Assembly: GCA_947623455.1 (NCBI GenBank)
Contig: OX392527.1
Location: 45,366,401 to 45,430,400 of the forward strand
DNA length: 64,000 nucleotides
Reading direction: 5' to 3'
Source of the DNA: Mimachlamys varia
Lineage: Eukaryota > Mollusca > Bivalvia > Pectinida > Pectinidae
The notes below the pieces were generated by a model that was given only the letters and a program-made list of their open reading frames with translations, had not been told where the DNA came from and made no database searches. Positions 1-12,100 of this stretch are shown one piece after another; the first letter of the stretch is position 1, and each line of letters opens with the position of its first letter. Position numbers and translations under genes: made by a program.

Positions 1-959
1 TATTACAGGTATCAAACCGCTCGCCGTAAGTACAGTTTGTCACCTGAAACGACATACCCAATATATTCCCCGAGATATACCTGCTTAAGGGTGGATTAAT
101 TTCATGAAGTAAAGACGGTACGAATTACACTAATTGAATTAAGGGTTTGCTGGGACAGATGGAGAGAAACAAAATTAAGGGGTTTGTTGGTAAAACGACA
201 CAGGCAAAGCCATTGTGCTTTCTCAACTGTATCAGCAAAAATATAGCCTTCCTTAAAACTCCACCACGGAGTTTCTTTGCTCATTGATAGAGCTAATTAC
301 CGGCAGATTTACGACTAGCCAGGACCATATAGTTTAACAGTTGTTTCCATCAATTTTCTTTGGCTACATTGAAGTATCTACACCTTGCTATCGCCAGACG
401 TTTACTTAAAGACCAAAAAAGTGCGGTGAAACAAACTTCAGAAAAAAAAACTGTGGTCTATAAATCTTTTGTGAATCTACATAATTTATTTCTTATTCTT
501 CAACAGAATATCAGATCAGGGTTCAGAATCGTTTTTGTGACAAATTAAAAACATTTTAAAGCTTAATGCTCATAAACGAACACACAATTTTTGTCTTTCA
601 AAACATTCACGCTTATTCTTTTTCTATATTATGATCATATCATTTTAAACAAAGTTTTTTTTTTATCACAACAGCGTTGTATATACACTTCTACCCAAAC
701 AATTTTGTTTCATTTCTTTATTTACTGCTTGCATACTTGTGATTGGCATTTCTCCTAAAAAGTGGTCCGTATTTTACATTCTAGAACTGACATTAAAACA
801 ACAATCTAAGCAGGACAAAGACTAAAACTTACGTGACTAACACAAGTCTTTCGAAATATGTAAATGAAATATGTAGGAAACCCAACGAAAAAAGTATCTT
901 GTTCCCAATTAAGTAACACAAAGGCAAGTTTAGGGAGCCCTAACAAAGGGACGTTGGTA

Positions 960-1197
960 TATTAGTGCTAACCGTGACGTGGATTTGGCAGCCATGGTGT
1001 TAGTAGCTGTCACTCAGCCTTATCTGGAGGTAGTATGTGAAAGGTTTGTCCTAATGCGCATTCAGCATATCCAGCGACCTGTAGTCAGGGTAGCTGGGTC
1101 CCCGTACAGACAACAAATATTCGCCCGACCCGTGGCTACCCTGCTCCAATCCGCTGCGGATTGCGTTAGACCTCCCACCTCTGTTATTGTCATATAG
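960..1197. other. GC-richer island with a short palindrome, function unknown
   Basis: This block is clearly less AT-rich than its surroundings and is open for 72 codons on the plus strand, from a GTG. I recognise no protein in it. It includes CAATCCGC-T-GCGGATTG (1147-1163), a 17-base odd palindrome. It could be a non-coding element, an old transposon piece or a regulatory site inside the unc-4 intron. Confidence 0.3.
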
Positions 1198-2158
1198 AGA
1201 TGGTTTTTTTTTCATATGTATATTTAGATATGTAAATATTATCAGATTTTTCGTGAAATATAAACATTAAAGTAAACAAATATATCGAGAATGATTCCGA
1301 GTTTTATCCTGTTATCAAACATTTCTTTTATCATTATGTCGTGTGAAGTAAACTTAATTTAATTTCTTCTATAAGTAGATGTTAAAACGCTTCTGTCGTC
1401 TAGAAAAAAATATATTACACTTTATTGCGTTAAACTATTTCATTATGAATATTAATGATGCTTCTTATAATTACAAATACAATAAAGAAGATATGAAAAA
1501 AATCAATTGCTTCTACAAAATACAAATAGATCCTAAAACAAATGCTATTTATTTATTTATTTGTTTTTTTATTTATTTGTTTTTATATTTATTTTATTTT
1601 TCATTTTCTTTCAGTTGTGCGTAAAAATAAAATATAACATTTATATTTAATGCACCATAAAAAACTCACCGATAAGTAAATCCGACTCAGTGTAAAAATC
1701 AACACTGGACATAAACATATCAGTTTATAAAAAACGTTCTTCCCTTATCTTTAATTACAAGGCAGTAAGCAGTATGCAAGTCAAAGGGTAACCCAAGGTA
1801 TACCTAGATTTAGGGGCGGTATAGGGTTGGTATACAGAGTACGTCTTGGGTCATTAAAAAGCATACTTCAAACATGTAGAATCAGATACGATGTACGATA
1901 AAGGACGAAATCACGCTTCATATGTCAAAACAACTGAAGAATTTCTTCTTTAGTTAATAGAATAAAATGTATATCTCTGTAGCCAGAGGGCACAGATTTT
2001 TGTTTCTAGTAAATAGTATTTACAAATGTTTAAAATAGTTAGATGTTATCCCTTGGTTTGAAGTTTCGGTTGTTAATTCTTTTGCGAGAAAGAAAAGGTC
2101 GATAAACTCAATTTCTTATGAAGAAGAGTTAGCCTCTTAAATATATATACATTCATTA

Positions 2159-2178
2159 ATACTAACACGTGTTAGTAT
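2159..2178. promoter_or_regulatory. 20-bp perfect palindrome centred on a CACGTG E-box
   Basis: ATACTAACACGTGTTAGTAT is perfectly self-complementary. Its centre CACGTG is the class-B E-box bound by bHLH and bHLH-zip dimers. It lies in unc-4 intron 2. Whether it is bound is inference. Confidence 0.3.
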
Positions 2179-5100
2179 GACAGGTTCTGCTATTCTTTTT
2201 TAAATAATTTAACATGTAAGACAAACGATATTTCTTAGTGATCTTCATTAAATGTTTGTAGTTTCTCTTATTTACATACTTCATATTTTTGTATAATTAT
2301 TATTTCTTTCAAAGATTTTCAATATACAATATTAGTTTATCTTTGTGTTAAATTGAAAAAGATCAAATGTTACAAGTTAATGATCGAAATATACAAACAC
2401 ACGCATTCAACTCGGTCTGCAACTTCTATAAGTCAATTTTAATTATACCTTTGTCGAAGTATTTATTTACGTATTATGTCTTTATTACATATGTCATTGA
2501 AATATATTATCAAATGACCAAAGTTTTAACAACACAAAGGTCCCTAATGCCGACAGCTGTAATTCGGTAGGATAAACGAAAGATCAATCGTACGGCAAAT
2601 AAGAAGAATAACTACTGGACAACGACGTGGTCAAACAGTGGCCTGAATGGTCAATAGATGGGTAAACATATCGCCTGCCTGTTACGTGTTAATCCGAGAG
2701 GACAAAAAAAGGTAAAACAGACGAATTGTAACTGGTAAATACTCTTCAAAGCCTGTGTGTGAACGGGTGGCACCTCTGTATGGCCAGGACACCTAGGTCG
2801 TTTGCAGTATAAACAAGGATTTGTGAAAAGCTTGATCGGGGCAAATCTTTACAAATGGTGAGTAAACGTTGACGTTTATCTAAAATTAAAGCCTCTTTGA
2901 CCAGTCTTTTTAGTGTCGTTCCAAACCTCAAACACGACGGGCAAACATAATTGATTTGGAGTTTCTGAACACGCTTTGGATAATGAAGTGGTCGATTGTG
3001 CTGGTATCCTACTGGTTAGGATATTAGCTTCATCAATGCGTAGAATGGACACTTTACACGTGGGTAATAAACACATCAATCAACTTGGCTAATTAGCTGC
3101 TTTAATAAACGAATACGATATTTTAAATCTTAGACCAACATCTGTTTAGAATTACAAATATTAGTTATATTAGATCAATTCCCCCATTCCCTAATGTAAA
3201 ATTGATGTTTGCCAATATCTGTATTTAATAATTATTATCATTAAAAATATATTCATTAAAACCTACTTTTTAAACACGTTCTCTCTTAATCGATATCAGT
3301 TTATTGTTGTATAATGTATTACGGTCCCCATTAATTTAATACTAGTCTTTTGTTGTAAAATTTATTCCAATATCTCATACTTGAACGGTAATATTTGTAT
3401 TTGATAAGTTATCCGTTTGCTGTGAGGGTTAGCAATTAGCTGTTGAGCAGCGAGTCATCAGTTGATATATCGGATACTTAAGCATCGACGCTCTGGTTCA
3501 CTCTCTTATAGCAAGACTACATGAATCGCCAGCGCCCCTTGCGTGTAGAGAATATAAGACAATAAATTAGTGAACAATTAAGATTAATTTGTCATTTATA
3601 CCGTTACCAGCCAATCTTGTGCCACGAGTCATTTTAGCTAGAGCTTGAGAGCTCCTACAAGAAGATGACTACATCTTCTTCCGTCTCAGCATCAGCAACA
3701 TTGATTGACAATCTCTATGCGATTTAATTCAAAAGGATTGTCAGCCTTCGCAAGCATATGATTGATATTTAAAGATATGTATAATTATATATTAAGTGGG
3801 AATATACTTCTAAATTTGTATGCAAAAAAGCAATTAAAATGAAAAAAAATGAAAAGACTTTTATAAAATAAGATTGTTATATGCTGAATCTTTTTTATAA
3901 GATTACACGGAATAAGTTTTTAAGCTAACTTAGTCGGATAGTGCAGCCTATGATTTTGATGTTTATGGAAGTGCGACCTTATCCCAACAACAATCATTTC
4001 CGGAAGAACGTTCACGGAGTCGGCTTCGGGGGCTAGACTCCTGCCTATTATCCTCACTACGGCAATTTCCCTTCATTTGGGTACAAGTAATTAGTGTTAC
4101 AATGAATGATATGAAGGGGCCATTAGTTTCAGGAAATACAACGAGAAAGTTGCTGGCCTCTTGATTTGAACCACCGTTAATGGATTTTGTTATAGAGAGA
4201 TAATAACACTGCCTATAATTCTTACATTCTTAAACACATCAATTTGTTATACCGATTGAAGAGACATGATCAATTACCCAGAGAGGCCTCGCCTGTAGCC
4301 GAATTGCCAATTTCATCATTCCACAAGTCAGGTTTCGGAGAAATTCTATTATTATAGGTAATGAAGATATTTGACTGGTGAAATTGATGAAGCTTATGGA
4401 AACATTTGATGTAAAACCCCATAAAGAATATCATGAACAATAGTTGCAACTAATACTGCCATAAATAAGATATATCAGTTCATAGATAGTCTATACAACC
4501 AAGACCATCTTTAATCGATTGTCAATCATACATTAAGAAAAAGCAAGATTTCGGCTATTTAATAGCGTATTATGTCAGTGTTTGTGATAAGCTTTTTATC
4601 TATCGGCAATACTCAGAAATAAATCGTGTTTTCTAGAGAAAATTACCGAAATACATTTCTTCTTATTAATATGTTCTTTCTATCGTTTAATCTCTGTAAT
4701 TATTTATTTCCCCAAAGTTTTATAAAGAATTCCCTAAGTGCCTTAGGTAAATCCAGGTAAAGACGTTGTGTTTGTATGGCTGGTAACCTTTTAAAGAAAA
4801 TGGTTTATCAATTTACCTGAGGCAGCATGGTCGAGGTGGGACTGTTAATGTTTTGTCACTTATTTCTAGTACTTTGTTTGGCGGCAGTATGTACCAATCA
4901 TGATAATGACCACTCGATGGTCCATAAGTGTCGAAATGAACCTCCGGACATAAATCAGTCACACAGCTCAGTTGATGGATAGTTGTTGGTGGACAATGAT
5001 GAACCAGTGTGTTCTTTACAAGTCTTTTTGCCCTTCCGTCATCTGTCAACTTTATTCGTTTAGCAATAATTTTTTTTTTTTTTTATATGTAGTTCTAAGC

Positions 5101-6751
5101 AAGGGGCATGTACACAACAAATAGAAAACAGATCCGATCGCTTTGCACCAAAATGATTGATATATTCATGGAATAATTGTTTTTACCTATGAGTGATTGA
5201 ATTCATGGAATATTTGATTAGCATATGTTTTATCACTATGGCCTGTCTGTCGCGGCATCTCGTCAGCCCAATGTCAATAAATTGTAGATTTATTAATTTC
5301 CCGCTAGTTTGTGTTGTCCTCGTAAACCTGCGAGTCATACACCGTTTATATATGTGTGTGTATAAGGATGTCGTTTGCTTTATGGTCGGTTATAACGGAT
5401 TTTTATCAACCATTGTTCTAACACGTTAATAAATGTCTCGCTTTCTATTGTTTTACAGCCATCAGAACAAAAGTGATTTACATTCACTTGTAATGTGTAT
5501 CGACAGAAGAAATGTTTATTATAGATTTGTCTTGCATCGAAACGTGCCAATCGATCCATAATTATCGATACATATTATATATCATCATAATTATAAGGAT
5601 ATAATTATCTCTACATTATATATTAAAAGATGATATGTGAATCAATTTCTTATAAAACAAAAACATTTTTAATTTTTTTATATATGTTTTTGCTTTTTGA
5701 AACCAGTATTTTATTATTTGTTTTGAAGATATTGAAATAAGTCTTAAACAATATGAAAAAATACATCATGTTATTTTAAACCTTAGGAAATGAATGAATG
5801 TTCCCACATGATCTTATTTGCAATATACTATATTATCGACGAATCGTTTTAGTTGTAGGGACAAATACATTTTTTCATAGTTCTCAGTATCATTATATTA
5901 AAAATCTATATAATGTATTAATGAAACATTCATCTATTTTATGAATATCACTTTTTAATGTTAAACAAACTTCATTAACACGTTCATCATCAGCTTCTAA
6001 CAAACTTCATTTAATTTTCCAAAACTCCTTTTACATTTGATAAAAGAAACTATTATTCATAAAATAATTATCAGATTCAGACTTGAAGGAAACGTCTGAC
6101 ACATGTATTGAACTTTTAAAATATATTTCATTTGAACATCAGGCGTTTTTATATTCCTGTCAACTATCCTTTTTTTGGATGTATTCTTTTTAATAAAACA
6201 TATATATAAGACTCATTTTGCATAATCATTCTATTTAAATCACTCAGTTTAATATTCCCGTTTATTGTAAGTTTCCACATTGGCATCAATTTTGATTAAG
6301 ACACTTTATAAATACCAACTCTAAGTTATATCTAAGCACCATCTAACATGCGTATTTTTTTGGATATATTTGTATAAGTTGGACGCCTGTAGACAGTTTT
6401 ACTCCGGGAAACATTTAGTTTGATGGAACACATGCCTACTGGCAGGATAATTTTTCACCTGTTAGCAAAATGTGGTTTAAGAAGGATTACATGGTTTTCC
6501 AGTCTTTTCAAAGGGTGTGTACTGGTAAAACGAAGTTATATATTCATAGGACATGTGGAAACGGAAGAGTTTGTGTGGGTCGGCAATGTGAAAAAAACAC
6601 ATAACTAACGCATTGTAATCTGTACCATTATATCCAGTGTGAAGCACAGATTGCAATATGTATTTCTAAGTATGCATATGCATGTGTTCACTTTAAAGCA
6701 GCCGAATCATTATTTAATTTTCAAACTTAGTTTAATTGAATGAATACTGAC

Positions 6752-6927
6752 CTGTACTCTAGATTCAACTAGATCCAGGCGCAAAGCTAGGGCTTCTCTC
6801 ATGAACACATCGGGGTAATGGCTATCCTGGAAAGCTCGTTCAAGCTCCTCAAGTTGCCAACCGGTAAAATTAGTTCTGGTGCGCCTTCTTTTGGCTGATG
6901 GACTCTCCCTGTCTTCGTCATGTTTGT
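6752..6927 (-). CDS. unc-4: unc-4/Uncx homeobox protein, exon 2 (homeodomain residues 1-46)
   Basis: The exon follows the acceptor TTTTTAACAG and ends CAG|GTCAGT. It holds 2 + 174 bases: it completes an Asp codon and finishes in phase 0. It encodes a [13 protein letters not shown] start, then homeodomain helices 1 and 2. R5, F8, L16, F20, Y25 and L40 are in their canonical places. [12 protein letters not shown] and [16 protein letters not shown] are diagnostic of Unc-4/Uncx rather than Prd, Otx or Vsx. The exon breaks between residues 46 and 47 (after Q of ESRVQ), the conserved intron site of many paired-class homeobox genes. The recognition helix (VWFQNRRAKW in the family) must be in a further exon. 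I searched the minus strand of 1-6751 for it by eye and did not find it, so the gene is partial here. Confidence 0.95.
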
Positions 6928-8545
6928 CTGTTAAAAACACGAAACAAAACCATGTAATATCCTGACAACATCAACATCATTCAAAACAATTCAAAGGTCA
7001 AAGGTGACAGTTGTTTCTTAAGACAACAATTTGAAACAAAATTACACAAAAAAAAAATTGTAAAATAATAAACTGCATTATATAGGGTCTTGCTTATCCA
7101 GGACTGAAAATTAATCAATTGTTAAACCATTTATCTTTAATATATCTTAACTTTAATTTTCTAAACCTCATAAAGATAGAATAAATTGGACTCAATCAGT
7201 GTGTATCGTTAGTCTACCATTAATTTTAATACATGTTAAAAATGAACTAATTTCATTGTTACATAACGACTGCTTATAAATTCAACACCTACTCATTACA
7301 CTGGTAGTAAAACTTTATTCTTTTGTATATTGATGTAAAACCATGATAAGATATTTCATACTTAATAAATATATATTTATATTTATTACAGGTATGTTAA
7401 AGATAGATATATGGGGATTATTTACATACTTCAAAGTCATATTATTTATTTCTAATACATTTGCAATATTTAATTCAGAGATCAGCCGTTTTATGATTTT
7501 AAACATATTACTTCACTAATAAATTATCAAAATGGAAATGCATTTTGAACATTAAATATTATTTACTTCAATTGTAATATTGACATAACTGTTGGTACTA
7601 AACTAGTAGAAAATATGTCCTATTCCCTATGTCATCGTGTAATGTTCATTTGGCAATCTTGTAATAGTGTTCTTATATATTTTATATTTATATTTTATCT
7701 TATATATATCTGTATCTATAATTATTTCACTTTATTACTGTATATATCTTAAACTCGAATAGCAGATAAGATCAACAAAATAGCAATTTTACAATTTGCT
7801 AGATAACTTTGTAACTTATATCTCCCGGGCGAGTCTCGTTAACAATTATGCTATTAAATGTAATCTATTTCCCTACAAATGGTGTGACCATGTATTCCAC
7901 TTGTTTATTTACCTGCCTAATCGTACATCTTAGAGAAGGAAATCATTAAAGTGAACCGACCACTACAGGTAATAATGGACCTTAACAATGTTTAATTCAC
8001 TTAATAACACTTCACGGTGCCTGGGATATGCCATGTTTGTTAGTGTAAATGTCAGTTCATCAATTGAATCACTTTGTGGGAAAAAAAGTAGTAAATTACA
8101 CTATTATAAATAATTAAGACGATTGTCGTTAAGTTAACACAGCATACATAATAAGAAAGGAATTAAAGAAAGCTTAACTTAAAATAACATGTGTCTTTCA
8201 CAGCCATTTTAAAATGATATTTACTTAATTATTAATCTTAACTAGATTTTATCTGCTTTGACATGTGCACTTCAATATGTTTACGATTTTGATAAAGAGT
8301 TGGCTAAGGGCGATTTTCACTTTTAACCAGCTACTGACATCATTAATTTAAAAACCCTACCTTGTTCCGAAATTAACAAATATCTTACATATTATTTTTT
8401 CACCCGAGATATTTTGTTATATGGAAATGATTCATCATACATGTATTTCCAGTATTAACAATAAGAACAAATGTTGTCAATATCAATATTTATAATATCA
8501 GGTGTGCTATATATATATTTATACATATATACTTTGAATTCTTAC
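6928..8545 (-). other. unc-4: unc-4 intron 1
   Basis: This 1.6-kb intron is bounded by GTAAG at 8541-8545 and an AG at 6928-6929 on the minus strand, with a T-rich acceptor tract. It is AT-rich, with no recognisable exon or repeat. Phase 1 at both sides gives a continuous frame. Confidence 0.85.
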
Positions 8546-8810
8546 CTGGCGATTTCAATATGTTTTTATCTGACGATCCGGATAACGTATTATGTCTGGG
8601 AGAGGTTGAAGAGGGTGACAACATTCCATCCATCGAAAAATTAACACGAGAATTCGAGTGTCCATTGTAATCAAATGGATACTGACCCGCTGCAGAATGA
8701 AGTCCGAGGGAGGCAAAAGGTCCCCCTAAATGTGCATAACCTGATAATGTAGATAAAATCCCATATCCATGAGGATACCTTGCATCTATTAAACTTAGAG
8801 GTCCATTCAT
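8546..8810 (-). CDS. unc-4: unc-4/Uncx homeobox protein, exon 1 (N-terminal coding exon)
   Basis: The exon encodes 88 codons plus one base of a paired-class homeobox repressor. Unc-4/Uncx proteins are nuclear DNA-binding factors that specify neurons and, in vertebrates, somite derivatives. Residues 58-64 read FSMDGML (8619-8639), an eh1-like motif matching the FSIDGLL of vertebrate UNCX, which recruits Groucho/TLE. The exon ends GCCAG|GTAAG, a good donor, leaving phase 1; joined to exon 2 this gives [12 protein letters not shown] before the homeodomain, like DPDKESP in vertebrates. I chose the ATG at 8808-8810 (A at -3; MNGPLSL resembles the family's MMDGRLL start). An in-frame ATG at 8853-8855 would add 15 residues and is the first in frame after a TAA at 8961-8963, so it may be the real start. 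Gene identity is strong; the start is uncertain. Confidence 0.88.
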
Positions 8811-9190
8811 GATTCTTCGCCTATTCACCTGTGTGTTTTCACTATATGTCAACATACCGAGAACGCCTGTGTTGTATTGATACAAGTCCGTGTCATATCT
8901 CTCATTAGATATACGCGAAGTGTCGGCTATGGAAATGACTCGGCCAATCAGACGCGAGCTTTACGGTGTCGACAAAGTGGGAGGGAAAGTCTCCCTCTCT
9001 CTACACGCATACCATGGCAAAATGTCCCCAAGCGGGCCAAGACTCTGTCTAAAGTATTAAACGAGAGCAAATTGTCTCACTTTGATTGATGCATAGATCG
9101 ACTAGTCGGTATAGATAAGGCACGCTTCATTGCGCACGGCACAGTACACTACAAAAAAATGTATATACACTTTATAATTACAGGTTTGAT
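8811..9190 (-). promoter_or_regulatory. unc-4: Putative 5' UTR and promoter region of unc-4
   Basis: Bases just upstream of exon 1 are less AT-rich than the flanks, particularly 8930-9150. They contain an inverted CCAAT box (CTGATTGGCC on the minus strand, about 8942-8951). A TATAAAG-like element sits near 9169-9175 on the minus strand. The transcription start is not determinable; an upstream non-coding exon is possible. Confidence 0.3.
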
Positions 9191-12100
9191 TTTAACAGTT
9201 ATTAGATTTATGGTGTTATATTATTTATAATAAAAGGAAAATGAAGTAAATAAGAAAAAAACGTTTGTGGGTTTTTTTTTTTTTATTCTTTCTATCTCAG
9301 ATCGAACATGTCAACTACATTATATGTAATATGACATATTAATAATGGGTGTAAAACCAATTGTTACACTGCTTGTTATGTGTGTTTTATAGACGCAGTA
9401 ATAATATTGATATATCATTAAATATAGTAGCCACTTTTACCGTCTGACATTTTTAGTAATCCAACCCCCACCATCTCTCCTTCTCCCCCGCTCCCCATCC
9501 CCCTACCCCCCAAAAAAGAAATCATGTACGTTTGGAAAGTTTTGTTTACGCTGATGCAAAAGTTTTCGTTAATAATAATGATAATAATAGTATAAAGGTT
9601 ATACATGCCAGGTACATATCTGACCCGGCAGGTAATAGGGCACATCAGAAACATGCCGGATAAAATCTACTTAATGATCGTACATAGGTACTTCTGGCTA
9701 GTTTCGGCCTGACACTTGTCCGCATGGTTTCCATCAAAATGGGTTAAATGTGACACCTGTATATAGAAATTGAAATCGATTATGTATGTGCTACATATGT
9801 TAAAACCAGGTAGATCTTTAACGGTTCCTTAGATGGAATCAACTTGGCATCTTTTCGGGTAATTGTGTCGCTCGAGTGTCACTTTGCCTGTCAACATACT
9901 GATGCACAATCAGATAATGAAAGTAAGTGTGAAGTACAATATTGCACATACAAAATTATAACACAGGTTTGAAAAGATTGTTTCAAGGATAAAACACAGT
10001 TTAAAATGAAAACAAAACCAGAGTCAATAGAATTGAAGTTAAAATAGTTTTGCTATATTTGTATTGAACACGTTAAAACGAAAATACTTTTGCTTTTCTT
10101 TAAATGTTTTTTTAATTATTATTAATTTTCTTCTTATTTCATTGTATTATTTTGATATGCTGTAATTATTTATTAGACTTTTAAAGGAAAATTGGCATTG
10201 GCTATTTATCTCTATTCTGTAACTTATTAAAATGTTTCTTTTTTCGCCTTAATATTTTATTTTCTTTTTCATGAAATGATATTCTTCAATAGGTTTCATT
10301 ATACAATGTGTATCCATATATATCGTGTCTGTATCCTGAACAGAAATTGCTTTCTTAATACAAAAGCAAAATTCTGTAAACACCGACGCTAGCCTGTAGC
10401 ACACGTGACGATTGCCCTTTTAACGAACAAAAAATATTCCTGATGGTGCATTGATTTCATTGGTTGCCTTTTCCATTAAAATTCGCGTTGGTGTTTCGTC
10501 GTGCAAAAATCAATACAAACCAATTAAAGAATAATGAATCTTATTTGTCCCGTACCAAAAACACTTCACATCAGAATTTGAATATGTATGACGTAATTTG
10601 AATGCAATTTTAGACTACAAAATGAATAAAAAATAATAATTGGATAAAAAAGTAAAACTCAAATACAGAATAGTGTGATTAATTTATAAGATTTTCATTT
10701 GACAAAGCACAACTTTGATTATTCGTTTGCATTTAAATTGTTAAATCTAAGATAAGATTCGATATTCCAGCTACTGATTGCATCAAACAGTATGTTCAAT
10801 ATTTATTTTTTTATTTGAAATTAATTTCATGCTATATTATATATAATAGATATCAGAAGTTTATATCTATATATAATATCCATATGTATACGGACAAAGA
10901 AGTAATAATGAGAGTGCAGACAATGAAATGTATCCATAATGTAAATTCCAGAGTATTTTGCCCCTTTATCAAGACAGGAGCATTAGAAATGTTCATATTA
11001 CAACAATTATAATAGAGATATCATGAAGCAAGTATGATATGTATCTATAAAATTATTAATAATAAAGTGACACATCTTCAAGCCCATCACTTCATAATCT
11101 TACAACGTATTTAAATCAAACTTGGGTTCCAAAGTTTACATACATTTGTAAATTAGTCATGTGTTAATAAGCATGTTAATTTTTAATTAAAAAAATCGGG
11201 ATGTTATACATTATATAGGTTAACATTATGCTTGATCATATTTATTTTAGGACAAACATTATCATGCATTAAATGTAAAGAGCTTAATTTACTTATAATG
11301 CCTTTAATCATGTTCCATATATAATACAAATTTGTGTAAATATGTAAAAGTAAAAGTCACGCTTTTTAAATGGTTTTGACATCATAATTGTGTTTAACCA
11401 TACAATAACATTTTCATGAAGTAACAGAGGTTTTTAGAAACAATTACCCAAATTATATATTGATTAATATAAGCCTTCTTTAGATATGTTAATAAAGCAA
11501 GATCGATATTCAACCACTAGTTATATTTTAATCACAAAACAATAACACTGCAAACGAAATCATAATAAATATTTTTCGAATTCCTGCTTAGCATAAAATT
11601 GATTTCATTGTTTTTGTAAAGTTACTTCTAGATCATGAAATATAACCAGAATATTTGTCGTTTATCTTCTTATGATGACAACGTACTTTGCGACTGAATT
11701 AATTTGTGGAATTTACAAACAATTATCGACCGTGGGTAAATATATGTAAAACAATATGTCAACAACAAACAACAACACAATGGATCAATTAATAGTAATC
11801 TTGTTTTACCCGCCCATTCATTCATTAATTATTTCAAATCAATTGAATACAGCTACCCTTAAATAGGGCTAATTACTAGTTATCAATCTGATCGAATTTC
11901 AGGACACAATTAAATAAACAAGCATATTAAGTGTATTGTAACCTGACAAGAGTATTGAATTAAACGACTTCATTCAGTAAAACTAACATAAATGGTAAAT
12001 TTGATAAAAACCGTATCTATATTCGCCTTAACATGTTTATCTCCTTCTAACGCACGACAGGAATACAATCATGTTTTAGTACCCTTAATTACTCAAGCTT

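Larger units (their letters stand above)
1..6751 (-). other. unc-4: unc-4 intron 2, partial (runs off the left edge)
   Basis: The stretch begins at the GTCAGT donor (6746-6751) and extends beyond base 1. I see no exon with the WFQNRRAKW core. Most of it is AT-rich, but several less AT-rich, apparently unique islands stand out: about 960-1200, 2560-3100, 3950-4160 and 4740-5050. The second contains GCTAATTAGC (3088-3097), a homeodomain-type core. The fourth contains TGACCACTCGATG (4907-4919), also present at 61847-61859. Such islands in a large intron of a developmental gene are candidates for conserved non-coding elements, but conservation cannot be judged here. Confidence 0.6.

Noticed and set aside
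131..141. TAATTGAATTA as a paired-class dimer site for unc-4 autoregulation
   Set aside because: TAATNNNATTA is expected several times by chance in DNA this AT-rich.
4141..4190. TTGAACCACC as the missing unc-4 recognition-helix exon
   Set aside because: Translating the minus strand does not give WFQNRRAKW and there is no fitting acceptor.
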